This document shows positions 7,782-17,835 of a stretch of DNA of 34,440 nt, piece by piece. A program made the position numbers and the translations under genes. Positions within the stretch are counted from its first letter, which is position 1. The number at the start of each line of letters is the position of its first letter. The notes under the pieces were generated by a model. That model saw only the letters and a list, made by a program, of their open reading frames with translations, had not been told where the DNA came from and did no database searches. Source of the stretch: an uncultured Erysipelotrichaceae bacterium (GTDB lineage: Bacteria > Bacillota_I > Bacilli_A > Erysipelotrichales > Coprobacillaceae); the NCBI GenBank assembly GCA_951801965.1, contig CATOPA010000005.1:1-34440 (forward strand). The letters are read 5' to 3'.

Positions 7782-8820
7782 TCCTCTCTGGAGTAAGTAT
7801 TTTCAAGAATACCCTTTTTCAACCATACAAGATTTCATCAAATATTTATATCAATCAACTCTTGGATCTGCGCATTTTATCACAGATCCTTCAGAAAATT
7901 TTGAGGCTTTTATCAATGAATATCATTCTATTGATCATGATGACCAACATGTTTTATATGAACCTCTCAACGAAGATTTTGGACGTATTCATCTAGAAGC
8001 ATTAAATGAACAACATCTTAAAATAATACATCAATGGATTTTAAAAAGTGTGTCAGTCACTTCATCAAAAGATTCTTTGATACAATGTTTTAACAAAGTA
8101 GAAAAAGGCATTTTAGAAGGATGGATTCCTTTTTCACTTGAATCATGGCAAACAGAAATAAAAAATTATCAACAAAACGGATGTCCTGCTGTTTCACATA
8201 GTCAGATTTTTAAACAACACTATCATCCACATTATCGTATTATAAAAAAGGAATATATACCTTTAATGCATATCATGCAACAAATTGATGAATTACCTCC
8301 TTATAGTATCATTGCTATTGAAGGACAAAGTGGTTCTGGAAAAAGTAGTCTCGCTAATATGTTACATGAAATTTATAACTATCCAATCATTCATATGGAT
8401 GACTTTTTCTTACAAAAGCATCAAAGAACATTAGAAAGACTCAATGAAGTTGGTGGGAATATAGATTATGAACGTTTTTATCAAGAAGTGATTACTCCAA
8501 TAAATCAACATCAATCATTTGATTATTCCATTTTTGATTGTCAATCAATGTCTATACAAGGGCAAAGACATATACATTTTGATTCTCAAATTATTGTAGA
8601 AGGAAGCTATAGCTTACATCCATTTTTTCAAGACTATGCATCTTTTTCTATTTTCTTATCATTGCCTTTTGAATTACAAAAGCAAAGAATAAAAAAACGA
8701 AATGGTGACAAAATGTTAGAAAGATTTATTCATGAATGGATTCCTAAAGAAAATCAATATTTTCAATATTTTGATATAGAAAAAAAAGCTGATATGATCA
8801 TAAAAAATGATTCCCTTTAA
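7774..8820 (+). CDS. Uridine kinase-like P-loop kinase with N-terminal domain of unknown function
   Basis: IIAIEGQSGSGKSSLANML Walker A, IIHMDDFFL, IIVEGSYSLHPFF; overlaps the S-component gene by 8 bp. Confidence 0.8.
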   Translation: MNNPLWSKYFQEYPFSTIQDFIKYLYQSTLGSAHFITDPSENFEAFINEYHSIDHDDQHVLYEPLNEDFGRIHLEALNEQHLKIIHQWILKSVSVTSSKDSLIQCFNKVEKGILEGWIPFSLESWQTEIKNYQQNGCPAVSHSQIFKQHYHPHYRIIKKEYIPLMHIMQQIDELPPYSIIAIEGQSGSGKSSLANMLHEIYNYPIIHMDDFFLQKHQRTLERLNEVGGNIDYERFYQEVITPINQHQSFDYSIFDCQSMSIQGQRHIHFDSQIIVEGSYSLHPFFQDYASFSIFLSLPFELQKQRIKKRNGDKMLERFIHEWIPKENQYFQYFDIEKKADMIIKNDSL

Positions 8821-8836
8821 TAGAGAATCATTTTTT
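8802..8836. terminator. Bidirectional intrinsic terminator
   Basis: AAAAAATGATTC ... GAATCATTTTTT inverted repeat between convergent genes. Confidence 0.85.
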
Positions 8837-9817
8837 ATTTGTTGCCATCACTCCAACTAATTTATGTGGAGTATAAAGTTCTTCTAAATATTGTAATTCT
8901 TCTTTAGAAAGTTTCATATCAACAGCTTTAATGGCAGTATCGATATGACTCTTTTTCGTTGCGCCAATAATTGGAGAAGCGACTTTACTCATTAACCATG
9001 ATAAAGAAATTTCACTCATTGAGACTTCTTTTTGATTTGACAATTCAACAACTCTTTGAATAATCTGAGAATCAGCATTTTCACTTGCATCATATTTTCC
9101 CTTAGCATACGTATCTTCTTTTAATCTTTGAGATGTCTCTCCTGGCTTTTTTGCAAGGCGTCCTGATGCCAAAGCACTGTATGGAGTCATAGCTATATTA
9201 TGCAAGTCGCAATATGGTTTCATTTCTCTTTCTTCTTCTCTAAAAATCAAATTATAATGTCCTTGTACTGTGATAAATGGTTCATATCCTTTTGCTTTTG
9301 CAATTTCATTAGCTTTTGCTAATTGCCATGCATAACAATTAGAAATTCCAATATATCTTATTTTATGACTCTTTATCAATGTATGCAAAATATCTAACGT
9401 TTCTTCTATTGGCGTATATTCATCCCACATATGCATAATATATAAATCTATATAATCACTTTGTAATCTTTCTAAGCTTTTATTTAAGCATAATTCAATA
9501 TGTTCTCTTGCACTGATTCCTTGTTGAACTTGTTCCAATGTTCGAGGTGTATATTTTGTTGCTATAATGATATCCTCACGTTTGATACATTCCTTTATAA
9601 ATCTTCCTACATACTCTTCGCTTGTTCCTCCTTGATATGCCATAGCTGTATCAAAAAAGTTGATACCTTGATCAAAAGCATACTTCATAATTTCTTTTGA
9701 TTCTTCATATGGCAATGTCCATGAATGCATTCCTTTTGATGCTTCCCCAAAGCTCATACACCCTAAACAAACACGTGATACCATTAAATCTGAATTCCCT
9801 AATTTTATATACTCCAT
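8828..9817 (-). CDS. Aldo/keto reductase
   Basis: FDTAMAYQGGTSEEYVGR, DYIDLYIMHMWD, RYIGISNCYAWQLAKA; full-length AKR. Confidence 0.95.
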   Translation of the reverse strand: MEYIKLGNSDLMVSRVCLGCMSFGEASKGMHSWTLPYEESKEIMKYAFDQGINFFDTAMAYQGGTSEEYVGRFIKECIKREDIIIATKYTPRTLEQVQQGISAREHIELCLNKSLERLQSDYIDLYIMHMWDEYTPIEETLDILHTLIKSHKIRYIGISNCYAWQLAKANEIAKAKGYEPFITVQGHYNLIFREEEREMKPYCDLHNIAMTPYSALASGRLAKKPGETSQRLKEDTYAKGKYDASENADSQIIQRVVELSNQKEVSMSEISLSWLMSKVASPIIGATKKSHIDTAIKAVDMKLSKEELQYLEELYTPHKLVGVMATNKK

Positions 9818-9828
9818 AATTATCTCCT

Positions 9829-10404
9829 TTAATCTTTTTGACGAATGACTTCTTTTAAAACAAATTGATGATTGCTATAACAATAAACAAATATGCAACA
9901 ATTCCCAAATCCTTTTTTTAACTCATCACCAGGATCTTGAATAGCTCTTAAAAAATTATAACATGCACCACTATGACTGACTGCTAAAACACAATGATGA
10001 TCATCTTTTTCCATGATATCAGTTAAAGTTTTCATCATTCTATCTCTTGTTGTATTTGAAGACTCTCCTCCATATTGAAGATAAAAAGTCTCACAATCTT
10101 TTGGTGTCAAATGTTGATTTAAACGTTCACTTTCTCCTTCTAGCTCACCATAAAAATTCTCTTTTAATCCTTTTAATCTGACATATGACATATCAACAAC
10201 AAGTTCTAAAGTATCACTACATCTTTCACTTGTAGAAGAATATGCATGGTCAAAAACAATATGATGTTCCTTAAAATATTGTCCTGCTTTTTTTGCTTGC
10301 TGCTGACCTTTTTTTGTTAATGGTGAATCACACCATCCTTGAATTTTATGTTGGGCATTAAACAATGTTTCTCCATGACGCATTAAGTATAATAGTTTAT
10401 CCAT
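9829..10404 (-). CDS. Histidine phosphatase family protein
   Basis: LYLMRHGETLFNAQHKIQGWCDSPLTKKG; AVSHSGACYNFLRA. Confidence 0.95.
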   Translation of the reverse strand: MDKLLYLMRHGETLFNAQHKIQGWCDSPLTKKGQQQAKKAGQYFKEHHIVFDHAYSSTSERCSDTLELVVDMSYVRLKGLKENFYGELEGESERLNQHLTPKDCETFYLQYGGESSNTTRDRMMKTLTDIMEKDDHHCVLAVSHSGACYNFLRAIQDPGDELKKGFGNCCIFVYCYSNHQFVLKEVIRQKD

Positions 10405-11219
10405 TACTTCTTTATAAGCTGATAAGCTTCTCCTGGTGCTAAAACATGAATACGTTCAGGATGAACAATATGTTCAAATAAATCTAATGGATTCCCATTA
10501 AATGGTGTCATAGTTGGAGCATCAACACAACCCCAATGAATACAAATCAAGTCACTGTTTGGATAAGCATTCGCAAGCTGAATTGCCCCTTCTAATGTGA
10601 TATGCCATTCATTATCAGCAAAATCAAATAAAATAACATCTGGTTCAGGCATATGTAAATGTTCATCTAATAAACGTGAATCCCCTGGTAACCATATTGT
10701 TCCATCTTGTGTCTCAATCCAATATCCACAATAATCTTTTTCTTCCCAATATCTATATTGCCATTTTTGTGATCCATTTTGCCAATTATGCAATGCTTTT
10801 GTGACAGTTACCTTGATATCATTAATAAAGAAATTGTCATGAATATCATGCTTTTGAGTAGGATATCCTTCTTCACTCATCACATCAGCAACATAGCTTG
10901 GAGCATGGTATGAAAGACAAACATTTTTTACATCTTGACATGTTGCTCTTGAAAAATGGTCATTGTCTATATGTGTAATGAGTAAACCATCTAAGGTAGG
11001 AATATCTTCTATAGATAAAGGGATATCATAAAGTAATGGCATATCAAATCCTTTTAAAACAGGATCAATCATTATATTTGTTTGATGAGAATGAATCATA
11101 GCACCTCCTTGTCCAAGCCAATAAATCTTTGTTTGGCAATCTTCTTGAAAACACCTTTGATTCATAAATATAGTTTGTGGAGCTATAGCTTGTCCACTTT
11201 GACTTTGTCTTATTTTCAT
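10404..11219 (-). CDS. MBL-fold (UlaG-like) metallohydrolase
   Basis: IDPVLKG, ITHIDNDHFSR, WLPGDSRLLD, CIHWGCVD motifs. Confidence 0.85.
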   Translation of the reverse strand: MKIRQSQSGQAIAPQTIFMNQRCFQEDCQTKIYWLGQGGAMIHSHQTNIMIDPVLKGFDMPLLYDIPLSIEDIPTLDGLLITHIDNDHFSRATCQDVKNVCLSYHAPSYVADVMSEEGYPTQKHDIHDNFFINDIKVTVTKALHNWQNGSQKWQYRYWEEKDYCGYWIETQDGTIWLPGDSRLLDEHLHMPEPDVILFDFADNEWHITLEGAIQLANAYPNSDLICIHWGCVDAPTMTPFNGNPLDLFEHIVHPERIHVLAPGEAYQLIKK

Positions 11220-11288
11220 TATAAAACCTCCTTTGACAATATCTTATATCATCACAAAAGGAGGTGCAACAAACAGTTTATTCATTTT

Positions 11289-11321
11289 GTCAATAAATTG
11301 ACTTTTTTATAAAAAAGTCAA
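11289..11321. promoter_or_regulatory. Two overlapping inverted repeats: GTCAAT-AA-ATTGAC and TTGACTTTTTTATAAAAAAGTCAA
   Basis: Between the tetR and MBL genes; could be TetR operator, terminator, or both. Confidence 0.45.
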
Positions 11322-11893
11322 TGTCTTTGATATGGATTACCTTGAGTCTTTCCATTTTCAAATAGCTTTTCCATACCTACACTTCTCAATTGAGTAATAA
11401 TATCTGCCATTTCTTCGCAACTTGAAGACATATCAGATAAAATCCAAGACAAAACCATACTACTTGATGCATTTGCATGATACTCTGTCGCAAAGCGTAA
11501 AGCTTCTGGTATTTCTTCTTTTCCATAAAGTGTTTGATGCCATTTGAGATCAAATTCTTTACAATGCTTAAACATATAATCTTTTAAACAATTTTGATCA
11601 TTCCTTAAGCATGCTTGTTTCATAAATAAATGATATTTTTTCATATTATAAAATGATTTTAAAAGCTGTGTATAAAAATCGAAATCTGTTTCTCCATCTT
11701 GAAATCCAACTATAATTTTATGGGTATAAATATATTGAATCAAATCATTTTTATCAATAAAATGATTATAAAATGTTTGCTTGCTCACATGACTTTCATT
11801 GAGTATTTGCTTAATTGTTATTGAATCTAAATGAGTTGTTTCACATAATCTTAATAAAGCTTCAGCGATTATATTTTTTATATCAATAGCCAT
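11318..11893 (-). CDS. TetR/AcrR family transcriptional regulator
   Basis: SITIKQILNESHVSKQTFYNHFIDKNDLIQYI HTH. Confidence 0.9.
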   Translation of the reverse strand: MAIDIKNIIAEALLRLCETTHLDSITIKQILNESHVSKQTFYNHFIDKNDLIQYIYTHKIIVGFQDGETDFDFYTQLLKSFYNMKKYHLFMKQACLRNDQNCLKDYMFKHCKEFDLKWHQTLYGKEEIPEALRFATEYHANASSSMVLSWILSDMSSSCEEMADIITQLRSVGMEKLFENGKTQGNPYQRH

Positions 11894-11981
11894 TTTATCA
11901 ACTCCTTCTTATTTTTATTATATCATAATCTTTTCTTTCGTCATCATAAAAATTATGATAAAATAATAATGGTGAGAAAAA

Positions 11982-12527
11982 ATGAAAAGATGTGCGTGGG
12001 CAAAAAATCAATTACTAAATGATTATCATGATCATATTTGGGGCAAACCTCAACATGATGAAAAAATGTTATTTAAAATGTTAATATTAGAAGGACTTCA
12101 GGCTGGTTTAAGCTGGGAAATTATTCTCAAAAAAGAAGAAGCATATAGACAGGCATTAGATGATTTTGACTATAAGAAAATTGCATTATATGATGAGAGA
12201 AAATATGAAGAATTAATGAATACCCCTTATCTTATTAAAAACAAATTAAAAATGAAAGCTATTATAACAAATGCTAAAGCTTTTCTTGATGTTCAAAAAG
12301 AATTCCAAAGCTTTGATTCTTATATATGGTCTTTTGTTGATTTTAAGCCTATTGCTCATACATATCAAGCTTCATCAGATGTTCCATCATTTGACGAACT
12401 TTCAACACGCATTTCTCATGATTTAAAAAAACGTGGATTTCGTTTTGTAGGTCCTACAATTATCTATTCTTACTTACAAGCCATTGGTATATATAACGAT
12501 CATGAAATTGATTGCGATTTCTATTGA
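11982..12527 (+). CDS. tag: DNA-3-methyladenine glycosylase I
   Basis: RCAWAKN...YHDHIWGKPQHDEKMLFKMLILEGLQAGLSWEIILKK characteristic of Tag. Confidence 0.95.
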   Translation: MKRCAWAKNQLLNDYHDHIWGKPQHDEKMLFKMLILEGLQAGLSWEIILKKEEAYRQALDDFDYKKIALYDERKYEELMNTPYLIKNKLKMKAIITNAKAFLDVQKEFQSFDSYIWSFVDFKPIAHTYQASSDVPSFDELSTRISHDLKKRGFRFVGPTIIYSYLQAIGIYNDHEIDCDFY

Positions 12528-12576
12528 TTTTTTTTCAAATTTATAATATAATGATTGAGCAATGAAAAAAGGATAT

Positions 12577-12660
12577 GCCCGAGTGGCGAAATTGGTATAC
12601 GCACAGCACTCAAAATGCTGCGGTTCTGCCATGTCGGTTCGAGTCCGACCTCGGGCACCA
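12577..12660 (+). tRNA. tRNA-Leu(CAA)
   Basis: GCCCGAG/CTCGGGC acceptor stem, CAGCA-CTCAAAA-TGCTG anticodon arm (CAA), variable arm, GGTTCGAGTCC T-arm, encoded CCA. Confidence 0.95.
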
Positions 12661-12670
12661 TTTAAAACTT

Positions 12671-12697
12671 AGATTAACTTAGGTTAATCTTTTTTTA
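12671..12697 (+). terminator. Intrinsic terminator after tRNA-Leu
   Basis: AGATTAAC-TTAG-GTTAATCT-TTTTTTT. Confidence 0.85.
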
Positions 12698-12893
12698 TAT
12701 AAACTTTGATAAACATCATTTCTATACTGTATCTTATTCTTAGATAATTATTCTATTTCAAAATAGTCTCATTATCAAATCCGCAATAAGAAAACTGATT
12801 CATTTCCCCAAAACACTTTTTTCCATTTTCAAAAGATGTACGTTTTCATTTACATCATAAACGAATCTTTGTATAATAATTGAGGTGAAGACA

Positions 12894-14216
12894 ATGAATA
12901 TATTATTTGAAAAACAAATGAAAGATCTTTTAAAAGATGAATATAATGATTTTAAAACAGCATTAGAGAAACCAGCAATCAAAGCATTTTATACCAATCC
13001 ATTAAAACCTCATGTTATTTCTTATTTAGATACTGATTACATTCAACCCCATGTTGTATGTAAAGATGGATATTACTTTGATTATGAAAACTATCCTCTA
13101 GGAAAATCACCTTTTTTCTTATGTGGTTGTTATTACATTCAAGAACCAAGTGCTATGCTCGTTTCTCATTTTTTAAATGTCAAAGAAGATGATTATATCT
13201 TAGATATGTGTGCTGCACCAGGTGGTAAAACGTGTGCTATCGCTTCTCAACTTTCTCATCAAGGACTTATGATTGCTAATGATATCGTTCCTTTAAGAGC
13301 AAAAATTCTTTCAGAAAATATTGAGAGATTTGGTTTAAAAAATACCATTGTCACAAATTGTGATCCTGTCCTCTTTCAAAAACAACTCCCCCACTTTTTT
13401 GATAAGGTCATTTTAGATGCTCCTTGTAGTGGTGAAGGTATGTTTAGAAAAAATGACCAATCTATAGAAACATGGTCAATAGAAAAAATTCATGAATGTG
13501 TTTCTATTCAAAGACAACTTATTGATGAAGCTATGTTTGCTTTAAAACCTGGTGGTCAATTGATTTATTCAACATGCACTTATAATATTCACGAAAATGA
13601 AGAGCAAGTTCAATATATCCTAGATCATTATGATTGTTCATTAATTCCTTTACAAAAAAGTCATGGTATGAAGGAAGGAATCAATATGAGTGAGGTTGTA
13701 CGTCTATACCCTCACCATTATCAAGGAGAAGGTCATTTTATTGCTCTTATTCAAAAACATGGAGAAGAATTGCCAACAAAAGTAAAGGCTCAAAAGCCAA
13801 AAATATCTAAGCAAAATCTTAAGCTTGTGGAAGATTTCTATAAACAATACTTGAATATTCCTGTACCTAAATATCTCTATGAAAATAATCAGCATATCTA
13901 TGCTTTGCTTCCACAATTTCCAGAGATGAAAGGAATCAGAATATTAAGAAATGGTCTATATTTGGGTGAATGTAAGAAGAATCGTTTTGAGCCTAGCCAT
14001 GCTCTCGCATTAACACTTCATAAAAATGATGTTAAACAGTCTTATACTTTTCATGAAAATGATGAAGACATTAGAAAATATATTCATGGAGAAACAATAG
14101 AAGGAAGTCAACAAAAAGGTTATGGTGTTATTTTTGTTGAAGAATTTCCACTCTCCTTTTATAAAGAGAGTGGGCATCAAGCTAAAAATTTATACCCAAA
14201 GGGGCTAAGACGATGA
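12894..14216 (+). CDS. RsmF-like rRNA cytosine-C5 methyltransferase (NOL1/NOP2/sun family)
   Basis: VLDMCAAPGGKTCAIAS-type motif (ILDMCAAPGGKT), LDAPCSGEGMFRK, YSTCTYNIHENEEQV. Confidence 0.9.
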   Translation: MNILFEKQMKDLLKDEYNDFKTALEKPAIKAFYTNPLKPHVISYLDTDYIQPHVVCKDGYYFDYENYPLGKSPFFLCGCYYIQEPSAMLVSHFLNVKEDDYILDMCAAPGGKTCAIASQLSHQGLMIANDIVPLRAKILSENIERFGLKNTIVTNCDPVLFQKQLPHFFDKVILDAPCSGEGMFRKNDQSIETWSIEKIHECVSIQRQLIDEAMFALKPGGQLIYSTCTYNIHENEEQVQYILDHYDCSLIPLQKSHGMKEGINMSEVVRLYPHHYQGEGHFIALIQKHGEELPTKVKAQKPKISKQNLKLVEDFYKQYLNIPVPKYLYENNQHIYALLPQFPEMKGIRILRNGLYLGECKKNRFEPSHALALTLHKNDVKQSYTFHENDEDIRKYIHGETIEGSQQKGYGVIFVEEFPLSFYKESGHQAKNLYPKGLRR

Positions 14217-14662
14217 ATATATATGAAGAACTTCAACATATCTTTTTTACAAATATAGAACAATATTGTCATGGCATTTACAAAGAAAAAGCATATTTTC
14301 ACAGTTTGCAAGTTTGTGCCCTTTGTCAAAAACTTGCTATACAAAATAATTTAGATATTGAAATTGCTGCCATCATGGGTCTTTTTCATGATTATAGTCA
14401 ATTTATCAATCATTCTTCATTTCAACATGCAATAAGAAGCAAAGAGCTTCTTATTCCTATCTTAAAGCAAACATCTCTTTCATTAGAGAAACAAAAGATT
14501 ATCCTTTATGCTATTGAACATCATAGTGATAAAGAAAACGAACACGATATATATAGTGAATTATTGAAAGATGCTGATGTTCTTGCACAATATTTACAAG
14601 AACCTGATAGAATATTTAAAAAGAGCTATTTAAAGAGATTAAAAAAATATCTACCAAGGTAG
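14213..14662 (+). CDS. HD-domain phosphohydrolase-like protein
   Basis: MGLFHDYSQF HD motif; 4-bp overlap with upstream gene; downstream DAD motif. Confidence 0.8.
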   Translation: MNIYEELQHIFFTNIEQYCHGIYKEKAYFHSLQVCALCQKLAIQNNLDIEIAAIMGLFHDYSQFINHSSFQHAIRSKELLIPILKQTSLSLEKQKIILYAIEHHSDKENEHDIYSELLKDADVLAQYLQEPDRIFKKSYLKRLKKYLPR

Positions 14663-14672
14663 ATATTTTTTT
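14642..14672. terminator. Bidirectional intrinsic terminator
   Basis: AAAAAATATCTACC-AA-GGTAGATATTTTTT between convergent genes. Confidence 0.85.
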
Positions 14673-14979
14673 ACTTAATCATATTTTCTAATGCTTCATA
14701 AGGCATAAATCCCATTTGACGATTTACTGGTTGACCATTTTTAAAAGTTATCAATGTTGGAATAGATTGAACTTGAAATTGCATTGCTAAAGAAGTTTCT
14801 TGATCAACATCAACCTTTACAACTTTGATTTCTGGATGTTCCTGTGCTAACTTTTCAATACTTGGTGCTAACATTTTACAAGGTCCACACCAATTTGCAT
14901 AAAAATCAACAAAAACCAATTCGTTTTGAGAAATTAAGCTTTGAAATTCTTGATTATTAACATGTAATACACTTGACAT
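14671..14979 (-). CDS. trxA: Thioredoxin
   Basis: VDFYANWCGPCKMLAPSIEKLAQEH; VQSIPTLITFKNG; start at MSSVLHV with RBS. Confidence 0.95.
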   Translation of the reverse strand: MSSVLHVNNQEFQSLISQNELVFVDFYANWCGPCKMLAPSIEKLAQEHPEIKVVKVDVDQETSLAMQFQVQSIPTLITFKNGQPVNRQMGFMPYEALENMIK

Positions 14980-15076
14980 ATATATCATCCTTTCTTTTAT
15001 AGTATGATAGCTCTCTATCAATCTATTCAAAGATTATCATAGATATTTCTTTTTTTCAACTTATATGCTTTTTATC

Positions 15077-17128
15077 TTACACTCTATTCTCTAGACCTGT
15101 ATTTTTAAAATGAAAATAGAAAGGAAAAATAGATATAACATTCAATAAAACAATCAATGAAAGTGAATAAATAATAGATTCCCATTGTAATATATCATAA
15201 GTGTTTCCAAAAAAGAATAAAGCCAAACTATATCCCACAATAATTAAATATAATGCCTTAAAAATATAAATAGACAAAATCTCTCTTTTAGTAAAGCCTA
15301 TCAATTGATATGTAGAAATAGTCTCTTTTTCTTTATACATTTCATAAGATGCATGATAGAAATACATACAACAGAAAAATAATACAAAGATGGACTGTGA
15401 ATATGAAGGAGAAGGCGAATAATCTATCACACTTTCTTCAGTGGCATCAACATATCGAATAGGTTCTTCAAAACTTAATACAAAATCAAAAGTTCCTTTC
15501 TTTTTACTTTCTAATGTATCAAATTGAGCATATATTGCTTGCTCATCATAAGAGAACATATCATAATGATCTTGTGATAATACCACAAATATTTCACTCA
15601 TAAAAGGATATCGTTCATTAACGATTTCAACAATTTCATAATCTTGTCCTTGTATTTTAATCATATCTGATAAACAAAGTTGATAATTGTCAGCAACTTG
15701 TTCTGAAATAGCAACTTGTCTTTCATTAAGTTCTTCAATATATTGATAAACATTCTGATTTGGTAAATAAACATAAATCTCTGCATCTACTGACATATCA
15801 ATTTCTTCATCAAAAGTATAATAATAGACAAGAATCTGTGCTTGTTTTTGCAAAAGACTTATAGAGTCTTTAGGAAAATGATTTCCATAAAACCTCATAT
15901 CAATATAATCATCTAATAAAACAGTATCATCCAAGTAGGTATCCTCTTGTCTTTGATTATTAACTAATACCATCACATTATATCCTATTACAAAAATCAT
16001 CAAACATTTTATCCACAATTCCTTTTTTGAAACCAATTGTCTCCAAGCCAAATAAAATGGTCTCATGTAATGACGCTTATGATAACGATAATAAAAATAC
16101 TGAAATTGTGATCCATCAAATGTTGATGCCAATATATTTCGTAAAGACGAACGAAGCGGTAAAAAGAAACTGAAAAAAACAAGACAAAGGACAAAAAACA
16201 AACAAATAAGAAAGGCTGACAATGTATAATGACAATATATAGAAGTAGGAAATATGATCGATTTCAATAGAAAAAAGATAAAATGAGAGATCATTATTGA
16301 AATTATTGTCAGAATGCATGCTTGAAAAAGGATGATAAACAGCAACTGCCTGTGTGTTGCACCAATTCCTCTTAAAAGAGCAAAGTCATGTTTTTTATCC
16401 TCAAAAGAAGACAAAGTAACGCCAGTTAAAATGGAAAAAGCTAATAAAAATGTTATAAAATAGACAAATGTCAATATATATGCTTTTTCAGCATCAGTTA
16501 CAAATAGACCGTTATATATAACAGAAGCTTCCTGTGATGTCACTGTTGCATTTTGAACATCTAAAAATAATTCAGATTGTTCTATTTGATCACTATATCC
16601 AACATATCCATATTCATAAGGATTTTCTGTAATACCAACAACTTGAAAATCTTTAAGTATGTTCTGCCCATTTTCATACCACAAAATTTGAATTTGTTGA
16701 TTTATTTTCTCATCATATCCCCAGGCTTTTAAAAAGTGCTTTGAAACAAGCAATTCATCTCTTGCCTTTGGCATATGACCTGCTTGTACAGATATTCCTA
16801 ATATTTCATAATCTCCCTCAACATATTTGATATTTGGCACTCCTATAATATCATGTCTAATTGCTGAATGAATTCGCTCATCACCATACTGCATCTCTAC
16901 ACCATTAACCACAAAATGGACATCTTTGATATCTTTTCCACTTTCTTCAAGCAGAGAATATTGATAAGTTTGATTAGTAAAATTTTTAAGAGAAAACAAA
17001 GGCGACAAATAGCTTACTATTATGATAATTAAACATGCAATGATTAATGTTATAATAGTTATCCAAGTATCTTTTTTATGTGTTTTTAAATCATGCAGTG
17101 CATAAAATGAAAGAAAATTACTTTTCAT
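15077..17128 (-). CDS. FtsX-type ABC transporter permease
   Basis: FtsX-like TM blocks (FALLRGIGATHRQLLFIILFQA; YQLIGFTKREILSIYIFKALYLIIVGY); adjacent ATPase. Confidence 0.85.
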   Translation of the reverse strand: MKSNFLSFYALHDLKTHKKDTWITIITLIIACLIIIIVSYLSPLFSLKNFTNQTYQYSLLEESGKDIKDVHFVVNGVEMQYGDERIHSAIRHDIIGVPNIKYVEGDYEILGISVQAGHMPKARDELLVSKHFLKAWGYDEKINQQIQILWYENGQNILKDFQVVGITENPYEYGYVGYSDQIEQSELFLDVQNATVTSQEASVIYNGLFVTDAEKAYILTFVYFITFLLAFSILTGVTLSSFEDKKHDFALLRGIGATHRQLLFIILFQACILTIISIMISHFIFFLLKSIIFPTSIYCHYTLSAFLICLFFVLCLVFFSFFLPLRSSLRNILASTFDGSQFQYFYYRYHKRHYMRPFYLAWRQLVSKKELWIKCLMIFVIGYNVMVLVNNQRQEDTYLDDTVLLDDYIDMRFYGNHFPKDSISLLQKQAQILVYYYTFDEEIDMSVDAEIYVYLPNQNVYQYIEELNERQVAISEQVADNYQLCLSDMIKIQGQDYEIVEIVNERYPFMSEIFVVLSQDHYDMFSYDEQAIYAQFDTLESKKKGTFDFVLSFEEPIRYVDATEESVIDYSPSPSYSQSIFVLFFCCMYFYHASYEMYKEKETISTYQLIGFTKREILSIYIFKALYLIIVGYSLALFFFGNTYDILQWESIIYSLSLIVLLNVISIFPFYFHFKNTGLENRV

Positions 17129-17798
17129 CAGTATCACCTACAATTCGTCCATCCTCTAATGTAATAATGCGATCAGCATAAGAGGCTATTGTTTCATCAT
17201 GTGTTACAACAACCAATGTCTGCTTATATTTCTTTTGAGAGAATTTTAAAAGTTCTATTACCTCTTGAGAACTCTTGCCGTCTAAATTACCAGTGGGCTC
17301 ATCAGCTAAAATAATAGCAGGTTTACAAGCAAGTGCTCTTGCAATAGCAACTCTTTGTTGCTGTCCACCAGATAGTTCTTTAACAAACGCTTCTTTTTTA
17401 TCTTCCAAATTTAAAGTATTTAATATTTCATCAATATATTCTTGATTTTCTTTAAGATGATCTAAATGAATAGGTAAAACAATATTTTCATAAACATTTA
17501 AATTTCCAATCAAATTAAAGAATTGAAAGACAAAGCCTATTCTTCTCCTACGAAATCTTGATAATTGATCATCTCGCATTTCATAGATAGACTTTCCTTC
17601 TAATAAGACTGTTCCCTTTTGTGGTTTGTTCAACCCACCCATTATATGAAGCAAAGTCGATTTTCCACTTCCACTTGTTCCTACAATAGCAACAAAACTT
17701 CCTTCTTCAATAAATAAATCAACATTAGATACAGCATCAATTTTATTTTCATCATATCCATAGCTTTTTCTTACACGATGTAGCTCTAATAGTGACAT
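17118..17798 (-). CDS. ABC transporter ATP-binding protein (MacB/LolD type)
   Basis: GTSGSGKSTLLHIMGG, LSGGQQQRVAIARAL, ILADEPTGNLD. Confidence 0.97.
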   Translation of the reverse strand: MSLLELHRVRKSYGYDENKIDAVSNVDLFIEEGSFVAIVGTSGSGKSTLLHIMGGLNKPQKGTVLLEGKSIYEMRDDQLSRFRRRRIGFVFQFFNLIGNLNVYENIVLPIHLDHLKENQEYIDEILNTLNLEDKKEAFVKELSGGQQQRVAIARALACKPAIILADEPTGNLDGKSSQEVIELLKFSQKKYKQTLVVVTHDETIASYADRIITLEDGRIVGDTDEK

Positions 17799-17835
17799 AC
17801 CTTTCACCTCCTATCTTTAATATACTTCTTCTTTC

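Noticed and set aside
12577-12660. tRNA-Leu as an integration hotspot
   Set aside because: Flanked by ordinary tag and methyltransferase genes, followed by a normal terminator, no attachment-site duplication observed
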